A DNA stretch of 12,654 nucleotides from positions 1-12,654 of the forward strand of contig CAKSGI010000042.1 in assembly GCA_934454005.1 (NCBI GenBank). The letters are read 5' to 3'. The stretch's first letter is position 1; the number at the start of each line of letters is the position of its first letter. The translations under genes and the position numbers were made by a program. Below the pieces are notes generated by a model. The model was given only the letters and a program-made list of their open reading frames with translations, searched no databases and was not told the origin of the DNA. The DNA is from an uncultured Eubacteriales bacterium (GTDB taxonomy: Bacteria > Bacillota_A > Clostridia > Oscillospirales > Acutalibacteraceae). Positions 6,622 to 12,654 of the stretch are shown here, in pieces.

Positions 6622-9108
6622 ATGAAAAATGTTACAAACAAAATTTTATCACTATTTTTGTCTTTGACTATGGTAACATCAATGCTGCCACAGATGAGGT
6701 TAAATGTAGGCGCCGTTGTAGGAGATAAATTCAATGTTGATGATGTTACCTATGAGGTTACTAAAGAAGAAAGTGGTAACGAGGTAAAAATTATTGATTA
6801 TACGAATGAAGCTTCGACTTATGTTGTAGTTCCGGCTGAAGTTACTTATAAAGAAAAAACATATACAGTAACAGCGATTGAAAAATTTTTTTCTGACGGA
6901 AAAGTAAATGCTTTAGAAGAAATAAGAGGCATGAAAAATATAACAACGTTTGCTCAAGGCTCACTTGATAATGCTAAAAAATTAAAAACAATGAGGTTTA
7001 CATTAAATCAGGCACTAGACAATTTGGACGCTGATTTATTTGATCATGTTGATTCGACAGAAATTAATGTATATTCACATGGAAAAGTGATAAATATAAA
7101 TCAAAACTCTGGTAGTAGAAAGCAAGTACAGTCTGCTGACCATGGATCTGGAAATAATATTAAAATTACTGCTACCTGTACAAAATCTGGTAAACATTTT
7201 TGTACAACTTGCGGAGAAGGAGCAAATAATGAAATAGATAATGTGCCAGCTTTAGGGCATAGCTTAGAATATAGAGTCAATCCAGATAATAAGGCTATGA
7301 TTTCTTTAAGGTGCACAAGGAACGGTTGTAATGCTGCTGAAGCTACAATAACTTTAGAAGATAACAATGGACAAGTTGTCGTTACTGTTAATGATCAAGA
7401 TAATTTAGAGAAAAGAACAAAAAAGGATTTAGAAAATGACATTAAGTTTTTTGGAAAAGCAGGAGGTCAGTACACAAACCCTGTGGAAAAAGAAGATTTA
7501 GAAGATGGAGAGAAGTACAAAGCAGAGCTTATTATGGGAAACCCGAGTGGAGATCCGGTAACAGCAGAGTTAGAGTTTACATATAAAAAATTAGCAGTAA
7601 ATGAATGGCTTGCTGGCGAAGAATTTAGAATTGAAAATAGCGGACGTTGTAGACCAAAGATTATGAAAGGGGTTTCTAAATTTGGAAATGCTGAGCTTGA
7701 GTATAGCATGGATGATGGATCAACTTGGTCAAATGTTGAACCCAAAGATAAAAATTTTTATTTAGTTAGATGTGTAGTTCCTGCAGGAGTTGTAACTGAG
7801 AAAGAGGCAGAAGCAGCAGGAGACTCAGGTTTGAAGGGAAGATCGTATTCTCGTATTGAAAGTACTCGACTAGATTTTATATTAGATAAAGATAATCATA
7901 TAAAGCAGCCAAATAGAATGCACCCTAGCGAGGAAGAAACTAATATTTTAGTGGCTAAATGTGAACTTTGCTCGAAAGAACTCGAAAGAATAACCTTAAA
8001 TAAACCGAAGAATTTAGTTGCCGATGGAAGTGACGAGGGTAGAGAGGTTATAGTTGATGTTAAAGGTGAAGGTGTTCCCGAAGAATTAGCAACGATTGTT
8101 GAGTATTATGATGAAAAAGAAAATATATTAAATAAGGCTCCAAAAGAAGCTGGAAAATATACGGCAAAACTTACTTTAACAATAGTAGGAGAACACATTC
8201 CGATACCGGATACATTTATAAAATATACAATTGCTGAATCTAACAAATGGATAGAAGGGCCTATGGCAAAGTATAGTTGTGAGGACGGCCTAACCACAAC
8301 AGCTAAAGCTGAAAAAGGAGAGGTTAAAACTACAATAATTGATAAGGAAACCAATAAGATTGTAGAGAAAAAAGATATTGAAATAGGAAAAACATACACT
8401 GTTAAATTCGCTGTGCCAGCAGCTGAAGATGAAAGTTATATAGGATTAGAAACTGCAATAGAATTTACGGCTGAGCATGGGTATTTAGATGTTCTTACAA
8501 GTTATGCTGACAACGGAAATAGTGAGTTTATTGTAGTTTGTAACAGGTGTAGAAAGCCTTTGGCAAATCTAAAAATAAATTTGGAAGAAGGGCCATATTC
8601 TTCAGAAGAGCTAAAATCAGATAAATTTAAACCTACACTTGAAGGTCTTGAAACGTTTAATAGTGCTCTTGATGCAAAACTTTCAGAAGCTGATATTTAC
8701 TATACATATTCTACTGAGACTGGCAAACTTAAACTGGATGAATTAGTTGAACGCGTTAATAAGGGAGAAGCTGGTGTTGAGGTAAAATTCAAAGCAAATA
8801 TTGATTATGATGGTAAAATTATAATGACAGGATTTAAAGTTAAACGTGCTTCAGAGCCATCTGATCCGGATGACCCTGATGTTCCAGTTGATCCGGATGC
8901 CCCATCTGACCCGGACGATCCAGATGTTCCAGTTAATCCTAAAAAACCGACAATCCCTGTTGATAAAAAAGAAGTTAAAACAGTTACAAAAACTAAAACA
9001 AACTTCAAAACAGGAGAAGCAAGCAATATGACATTGTTAGCAGCATTAATGGCTTTGTCGTTAACATTAGGTTTAATGGTTATGAGAAAGAGAAGATTAG
9101 GTAAATAA
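6622..9108 (+). CDS. Modular secreted/surface protein, BspA-like N-terminus, CxxC modules, C-terminal anchor
   Basis: Unnamed 828-aa surface protein of unknown function. The signal peptide (about 1-31) ends NVGA before VVGD. Residues 35-155 resemble the start of BspA/LRR_5-type proteins: a short VDDVTYEVT strand, VVVPAEVTYKEKTYTVTAI, then two or three degenerate repeats. A cysteine segment (C186, C194/C197, ending PALGHSLEY) is of a kind common in clostridial surface proteins. Three knuckle-plus-beta modules follow, with cysteines at C231/C236 (widened to four residues between), C447/C450 and C640/C643. Between them are two segments opening NEW..G (328-332) and NKW..G (541-545), which include VVPA and AVPA. 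An Asp/Pro stalk (746-773) leads to NFKTGE (794-799), a hydrophobic stretch (about 803-820) and RKRR. That is the layout of a cell-wall sorting signal without a canonical LPxTG. The start is ATG with AGGAGG 8 nt upstream. The next gene is its short paralogue. Adhesion or matrix binding is only a guess. Confidence 0.85.
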   Translation: MKNVTNKILSLFLSLTMVTSMLPQMRLNVGAVVGDKFNVDDVTYEVTKEESGNEVKIIDYTNEASTYVVVPAEVTYKEKTYTVTAIEKFFSDGKVNALEEIRGMKNITTFAQGSLDNAKKLKTMRFTLNQALDNLDADLFDHVDSTEINVYSHGKVININQNSGSRKQVQSADHGSGNNIKITATCTKSGKHFCTTCGEGANNEIDNVPALGHSLEYRVNPDNKAMISLRCTRNGCNAAEATITLEDNNGQVVVTVNDQDNLEKRTKKDLENDIKFFGKAGGQYTNPVEKEDLEDGEKYKAELIMGNPSGDPVTAELEFTYKKLAVNEWLAGEEFRIENSGRCRPKIMKGVSKFGNAELEYSMDDGSTWSNVEPKDKNFYLVRCVVPAGVVTEKEAEAAGDSGLKGRSYSRIESTRLDFILDKDNHIKQPNRMHPSEEETNILVAKCELCSKELERITLNKPKNLVADGSDEGREVIVDVKGEGVPEELATIVEYYDEKENILNKAPKEAGKYTAKLTLTIVGEHIPIPDTFIKYTIAESNKWIEGPMAKYSCEDGLTTTAKAEKGEVKTTIIDKETNKIVEKKDIEIGKTYTVKFAVPAAEDESYIGLETAIEFTAEHGYLDVLTSYADNGNSEFIVVCNRCRKPLANLKINLEEGPYSSEELKSDKFKPTLEGLETFNSALDAKLSEADIYYTYSTETGKLKLDELVERVNKGEAGVEVKFKANIDYDGKIIMTGFKVKRASEPSDPDDPDVPVDPDAPSDPDDPDVPVNPKKPTIPVDKKEVKTVTKTKTNFKTGEASNMTLLAALMALSLTLGLMVMRKRRLGK
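8857..8940 (+). repeat. Tandem repeat encoding Asp/Pro-rich stalk
   Basis: Two 39-bp copies (8857-8895 and 8902-8940) separated by 6 bp, encoding PSDPDDPDVPV(D/N)P twice. The copies differ mostly at third codon positions, so the peptide is conserved more than the DNA. Such spacers usually span the peptidoglycan in wall-anchored proteins. Confidence 0.8.
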
Positions 9109-9128
9109 TAAACAGTAGTCCAAGGAAT

Positions 9129-9167
9129 GAGGACACTGGGTTCAAAGTTGTAGAATTCAGTGTCCTT
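9129..9167 (+). repeat. 39-nt palindrome, copy 1 (terminator-like)
   Basis: Fifteen-nt arms pair GAGGACACTGGGTTC with GAATTCAGTGTCCTT (three G-U pairs, the rest Watson-Crick) around the 9-nt loop AAAGTTGTA. It starts 20 nt after the stop codon of the 828-aa gene. Only a poor T-run follows (TTAATTTATG), so termination may be weak. It has the same geometry and loop ending as the copies at 10281 and 10394. Confidence 0.75.
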
Positions 9168-9213
9168 AATTTATGTTAAAATTTGATTTATTTGTAACTT
9201 TTTGGTACCATAT

Positions 9214-9240
9214 TTAACAATGAGTAGATAAGTATATAAT
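9214..9240 (+). promoter_or_regulatory. Possible promoter of the 307-aa paralogue
   Basis: A perfect TATAAT (9235-9240) about 36 nt upstream of the ATG. The best -35 is TTAACA (9214-9219, 5 of 6) with a short 15-nt spacer. The strong -10 and the hairpin upstream suggest separate transcription from the long paralogue, but read-through is not excluded. Confidence 0.4.
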
Positions 9241-9276
9241 TTACTTATTAATAATTATTTCATGGAGGATTAGAAT

Positions 9277-10200
9277 ATGAAAAACAAAACTTTATCTTTA
9301 TTTTTGTCTTTGGTAATGATAATATCAATGTTGACACAAATGGGACTAAATGTAAGAGCGGACGTGAGTGATACATTTAGGATTGACGGTGTTAGTTATA
9401 AGGTTACGGAGGAAGAACCATATAATAAAAAAGTAACTGTTATAGATACTGATGGAAAAAATGTTATTATACCAGCAGAAATCAAAAACCCTACAAGTTA
9501 TATTACATATGAAGTAGTATCAATTGAAAATGTGGGAAATACGTTAGAAAAGTTAATATTTGAAAGAGGTAGTGAATTAAATCAAATTTTAAAAAGTGAT
9601 TTATTTAGTAAGACAGCAAGAGTGAAAAAAGGCGAGAAAATTGAAGTGTTTACACATGAGTCTAATGAAAGTTTGCTATCACCTTACTTTGAAGGCGTTG
9701 AAAACATTGTAGTGGTAAATCATGGTGATGATGCACTTGGAGAGAGAACTATGCCTACGTGTACAGAGATGGGAAAAACTAGGTGTGATATTTGTGAGAC
9801 TGTTGTAGAAAGGAGATTAGATAGACATAGTGTAAGATATAAAGTAAATTATTCTAGTAGTAGTTTTGGGAAAAGTTATGAATTAAGTTGTGAAAAATGT
9901 GGGAAGAGTGCAAAAGTATACATAGATCTTGAAAATGATCACTTTATGCGTGAAGAATTGCTAACAAAGTTTTCTCCTAAACTTGTTGGACTTGAAGATG
10001 CTCAAAAATTATTAGGTAGTAAAATCACAGTGAGTGATTATTACTTTACATTTGCTGGCAACGAAGGAGTTAAATATAATACATTAAGAGATTTAATGGA
10101 TTATCTTGAGACTAAAAATGCGGTAGGAGATTGTGAAGTAAGATTAGTAGTTAATGGAATAGAAATTTATGCAAGCTTTTTTGTTGTTGTAAATGAGTAA
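9277..10200 (+). CDS. Short secreted paralogue of the upstream surface protein, no anchor
   Basis: Unnamed 307-aa secreted protein. The signal peptide (1-28, cleavage after NVRA) closely matches that of the upstream gene. Residues 33-85 repeat the BspA-like opening (FRIDGVSYKVTEEE, VIIPAEI). A cysteine segment follows (C162, C170/C173), then one knuckle module with C205/C208 and the downstream domain from about 209 to the end. That last domain aligns with residues 646-743 of the long protein: REELLTKFSPKLVGLE against SEELKSDKFKPTLEGLE, and DYYFTF against DIYYTY. So this protein equals the long one's N-terminus joined to its last module, without the middle of about 400 residues, the stalk or the membrane tail. 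It ends cleanly at VVVNE, with no frame remnant of an anchor. The ribosome binding site region GGAGGATTAGAATATG (9264-9279) is nearly identical to that of the long gene. Probably released or held non-covalently. Function unknown. Confidence 0.85.
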   Translation: MKNKTLSLFLSLVMIISMLTQMGLNVRADVSDTFRIDGVSYKVTEEEPYNKKVTVIDTDGKNVIIPAEIKNPTSYITYEVVSIENVGNTLEKLIFERGSELNQILKSDLFSKTARVKKGEKIEVFTHESNESLLSPYFEGVENIVVVNHGDDALGERTMPTCTEMGKTRCDICETVVERRLDRHSVRYKVNYSSSSFGKSYELSCEKCGKSAKVYIDLENDHFMREELLTKFSPKLVGLEDAQKLLGSKITVSDYYFTFAGNEGVKYNTLRDLMDYLETKNAVGDCEVRLVVNGIEIYASFFVVVNE

Positions 10201-10280
10201 ATATATGTTTACGCACTTGAGGGCCTTTTGATGTTTTTTGATTTTTAGCATCTATACCTCTTATATTTAAAGAATAAATT

Positions 10281-10321
10281 AAGACCACTGAATTCGAAAT
10301 TATAGAATTCAGTGGTCTTTT
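10281..10321 (+). terminator. 39-nt palindrome, copy 2: terminator of the 307-aa gene
   Basis: A perfect 15-bp stem AAGACCACTGAATTC/GAATTCAGTGGTCTT (10281-10295 with 10305-10319) with the 9-nt loop GAAATTATA, running into TTTT at 10318-10321. It lies about 80 nt after the stop codon. Member of the same palindrome family as 9129-9167 and 10394-10432, and the best terminator of the three. Confidence 0.85.
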
Positions 10322-10393
10322 AGGTTAAATTTTGAGTGTTGATTTTTGTTAATATAGTTAATTGAAAAAATACTCAAAGTATAGAGTATAATA

Positions 10394-10432
10394 ATGAACA
10401 CAGGACTCTGTGTTATAGAATCTTGTGTTCAT
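10394..10432. repeat. 39-nt palindrome, copy 3, between convergent genes
   Basis: Arms ATGAACACAGGACTC and GAATCTTGTGTTCAT pair (one mismatch, one G-U) around the loop TGTGTTATA. It lies 30 nt beyond the secF stop on the minus strand and about 75 nt past copy 2. It may terminate secF transcription, though no T-run follows on either strand. A competing shorter hairpin, AACACAG-GACT-CTGTGTT, is nested in the left half. Confidence 0.65.
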
Positions 10433-10462
10433 AAATAAATATATTTAATTGAGTAATATCAG

Positions 10463-11389
10463 TTATTTATCATGATGTTCTTTCCACATAACCCAAAGTG
10501 GACTTGCGATACATATACTTGAATAACATCCAGATATAATTCCAATAGACATGGGAAGAGCAAATGATACAACAGAAGATAAATTAAATATTAACGCAAC
10601 AACCAAAACAGTTAAGATAGCTATTAATGTGCTTATGGATGTATTTAGTGTTCGTTTTAATGTTTGGTTTATACTGTGATTTACAAGATCCCTTAATGGA
10701 GTTTTCTTATCCATAATTTTTTTGTTTTCACGGATTCTATCGTATATAACTATCGTATCATTTAATGAGTATCCAAGTATCATTAGTACAACGGCGATAA
10801 AGTTGTCATCAAGAGGCATTTTAAATATTATAAAAGAAAAATACACCATTATAACGTCATGTACTAAAGCTACCAAAGCCATAACTCCGGCAGAAAGACC
10901 GCTTATTTTTCTAAATCTGAATGCAACATATAAAACCATTAATACAGATGCGATTCCAATGGCTGTCATACATTTTAGGAAGAATGTACGTCCCATAGTT
11001 GAATCTACCGAAGAAATTTCTAATTGTTCAAATTCATTGTCTGGGAATGATTCAGTTAATTGAGAAGTAAGTTCTTTTTGTTGATCTAAAGATATTTCGC
11101 TATTATTAGAAAATTCGATAGACACAACGTTTCCGCCATTATCTGATGTCATATCCTTGCTTATTTGGATAGCGACAATTTCATTGGTTGCATTTTGTAT
11201 AACTTCTTTAAGTTGAGTTTCTTCAACTTCATTGATATATGAATATTTGGCAATAGCTCCGCCTGTAAATTGGATATCCAGTTCAGTTCCAAAAATAAAG
11301 TTAAAGATAATTCCAATCAGTATGACTCCTAAAGAAATACCAAAGTAATATTTCTTGTTTTTTATAAAATCAATATTAAACTTCTTCAT
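10463..11389 (-). CDS. secF: SecF, Sec translocon accessory subunit
   Basis: RND-type membrane protein that, with SecD, uses the proton or sodium gradient to help pull exported proteins through SecYEG. It has 308 aa from the ATG at 11389. The first membrane helix (about 15-34) is followed by DIQFTGG (38-44, the family's FTGG), an external P1-like domain (about 45-130) and five more helices. The fourth-helix signature LGYSLNDTIVIYDRIREN (205-222) and NQTLKRTLNTSISTL (241-255) are clear. I chose this ATG because GGAGGTG lies 6 nt upstream. A TTG five codons earlier would place that ribosome binding site inside the coding region. The start overlaps the secD end by 14 nt, which suggests translational coupling. 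Export of the two surface proteins next door would depend on this system. Confidence 0.96.
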   Translation of the reverse strand: MKKFNIDFIKNKKYYFGISLGVILIGIIFNFIFGTELDIQFTGGAIAKYSYINEVEETQLKEVIQNATNEIVAIQISKDMTSDNGGNVVSIEFSNNSEISLDQQKELTSQLTESFPDNEFEQLEISSVDSTMGRTFFLKCMTAIGIASVLMVLYVAFRFRKISGLSAGVMALVALVHDVIMVYFSFIIFKMPLDDNFIAVVLMILGYSLNDTIVIYDRIRENKKIMDKKTPLRDLVNHSINQTLKRTLNTSISTLIAILTVLVVALIFNLSSVVSFALPMSIGIISGCYSSICIASPLWVMWKEHHDK

Positions 11390-12654
11390 TTTTAGCACCT
11401 CCAAATAACCATTTTTTACGGAATATATTAAATCTTGAGATGGATCTAAGCATTAATCTAGAAGCGCCAATTCCCATAATAAAGTTTGAGATAACACCAA
11501 TTAATAAAGTATACCCGAATGAATAGATAACACCAGTAGTTGAAGGTCCGAACAACATAGATAATATATTAGAAGGACCAAACACACCCATTAGTATTAC
11601 TGCAACAATTATAACTGTTATATTACCGTCGAATATTGCAGAAAAGCTGGATTTTGATCCCTTTATAATTGCACCATCGAGGGATCTTCCGCTATAGAGT
11701 TCTTCTTTTATTCTTTCTGCGGTTATAATGTTGGCATCAACGCCCATTCCCATAGATAAGATAATACCAGCTATACCAGGAAGTGTCATTGTAAAGCTCG
11801 ATAAGAATGGGAAAAATCCGGATATAGCAGCAAGCGATAATGAGGTTTGTCCTAGTAGGGCTATGCAAGCAATAAAGCCTGGTAATCGGTATAAAATTAA
11901 AACGAATATGCAAATTATAGATAGTGCTATTACAGCAGCTATTCCCATAGCAGTAAGAGCAGCTGAACCAACAGTAGGACTGATAGAGCCAAAACTAGTT
12001 GTTTCTAAAGCGAATGGTAAAGCTCCCGCATTAATTTTTGATGCAAGTGATGATGCTTCGCTTGCGGTAAAGTCACCGGTTATTGAGGCAGTACCGTCGG
12101 TTATAGCGGTGTTTACAGTGGGAGCGGATATCATTATATCATCCATCCATATAGATATTGTTTCACCTTTGAGTCTTTCTGTAGCTTCAGCGAATTTTTC
12201 AGTACCTTCTTCGGTAAAGTTTAGTTGAATAGAGTATTCTAATTTGTTAGAATTAGTTTGACTGGAAGAAGTTACTGCTTGAGCGCTTTGAATGTCTTTT
12301 CCCTCTATAATAATTTTTTCAGCTGTAGTGTCTTTAGGAGTTTTATAAACTATATCTCCATTTGAATCATAAGAAGTTGATTCATATTCTTTACCTTCTC
12401 TAAATGTTAAAGAAGCTGTAGCAGATATTTCGTCTATAGCTTTTTCGGGATTAAAATCGGTTTCATCTTCCTTCCATGGAAAGCGAACAATAATTTTATC
12501 GTTGTTGTAATCAGCGTATAATTCATAATCTGTAATGTTGTTTTTTACAAGACGTGTTTCTATAATTGCTTTTGCGGAATCTAATTGTTCGTGAGTTGCA
12601 TCTATATCATCTGCGGGTTTAAATGTAGCCTCTACGCCGCCTTTGATATCTATT
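11376..12654 (-). CDS. secD: SecD, Sec translocon accessory subunit (N-terminus outside window)
   Basis: Partner of SecF in the membrane motor aiding the late stage of protein export. 425 residues are visible. The first helix and start lie past the right edge, probably only about 30-40 residues, because the fragment opens with DIKGG, equivalent to the usual DLxGG just after helix 1. The periplasm-side-type P1 region follows (fragment residues 8-230), including FTEEGTEKFAEAT and DDIMISAPTV. Five helices come next, with the signature TLPGIAGIILSMGMGVDAN (fragment 290-308) and ITAERIKEEL. A Met at 12146 falls in mid-domain and is not the start, since the frame stays open to the edge and encodes typical SecD sequence. 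The stop at 11376-11378 lies inside secF. Near the C-terminus the segment FGPSNILSMLFGPSTTG appears about ten residues longer than the usual FGxGxxxGF turn. Confidence 0.96.
   Translation of the reverse strand, partial: IDIKGGVEATFKPADDIDATHEQLDSAKAIIETRLVKNNITDYELYADYNNDKIIVRFPWKEDETDFNPEKAIDEISATASLTFREGKEYESTSYDSNGDIVYKTPKDTTAEKIIIEGKDIQSAQAVTSSSQTNSNKLEYSIQLNFTEEGTEKFAEATERLKGETISIWMDDIMISAPTVNTAITDGTASITGDFTASEASSLASKINAGALPFALETTSFGSISPTVGSAALTAMGIAAVIALSIICIFVLILYRLPGFIACIALLGQTSLSLAAISGFFPFLSSFTMTLPGIAGIILSMGMGVDANIITAERIKEELYSGRSLDGAIIKGSKSSFSAIFDGNITVIIVAVILMGVFGPSNILSMLFGPSTTGVIYSFGYTLLIGVISNFIMGIGASRLMLRSISRFNIFRKKWLFGGAKNEEV

Noticed and set aside
8805..9031. Ser/Gly-rich minus-strand frame and a Gln/Leu-rich plus-strand frame over the Asp/Pro stalk
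   Set aside because: Low-complexity shadows of the GAT/CCA codon repeat in the real gene; no ribosome binding site.
10397..10415. AACACAG-GACT-CTGTGTT as a regulator (niacin repressor-like) operator
   Set aside because: It lies between converging gene ends, not at a promoter, and is better explained as part of the palindrome family.
11728..12228. Plus-strand frame of 166 codons opposite secD
   Set aside because: Shadow of secD; the minus-strand frame has clear SecD signatures and runs through to the edge.

Overview
The window is AT-rich and uses AGA/AGG arginine codons, AGGAGG-type ribosome binding sites, CCA-encoding tRNA genes and separate secD and secF genes. Together these suggest a low-GC Firmicute, most likely a Clostridia-type anaerobe. 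The genus cannot be named from the sequence alone. I see no phage, transposase, CRISPR array or integrase.

Layout. Positions 1-3428 (minus strand) are one transcription unit read from the right: recD2 (DNA helicase), comFC (phosphoribosyltransferase-fold competence protein) and an MreB/Mbl-like actin that runs off the left edge. Spacings are 33 and 35 bp, and a good promoter lies at 3467-3495. A divergent tRNA operon (Gly-TCC, Arg-TCT, His-GTG, Gln-TTG, Lys-TTT) starts from a near-consensus promoter at 3608-3636 and ends at a strong intrinsic terminator at 4115-4152. Next is a two-gene NAD-salvage unit, a nicotinamidase-type hydrolase followed by nicotinate phosphoribosyltransferase (4201-6341). 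Their likely joint role is nicotinamide to nicotinate to NaMN. It ends in a textbook terminator.

Positions 6394-10462 are the accessory part. Two paralogous secreted proteins (828 and 307 aa) share a signal peptide, a BspA/LRR_5-like N-terminal region and Cys-X2-Cys knuckle modules. The long one has two extra modules, an Asp/Pro-rich stalk and a C-terminal membrane tail preceded by an unusual sorting-like motif (NFKTGE). The short one has neither stalk nor anchor. Three 39-nt palindromes follow these genes. They have the same geometry (15-nt arms, 9-nt loop ending TTRTA) and the arms differ by compensatory changes, so they are a small structured-RNA repeat family. Positions 10463-12654 (minus strand) hold secF and most of secD, the Sec-translocon accessory proteins, with overlapping ends.

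The housekeeping genes are confidently identified. The least explained parts are the surface-protein pair, its palindromes, and an Asp-to-Asn change at the nucleotide site of the MreB-like protein.
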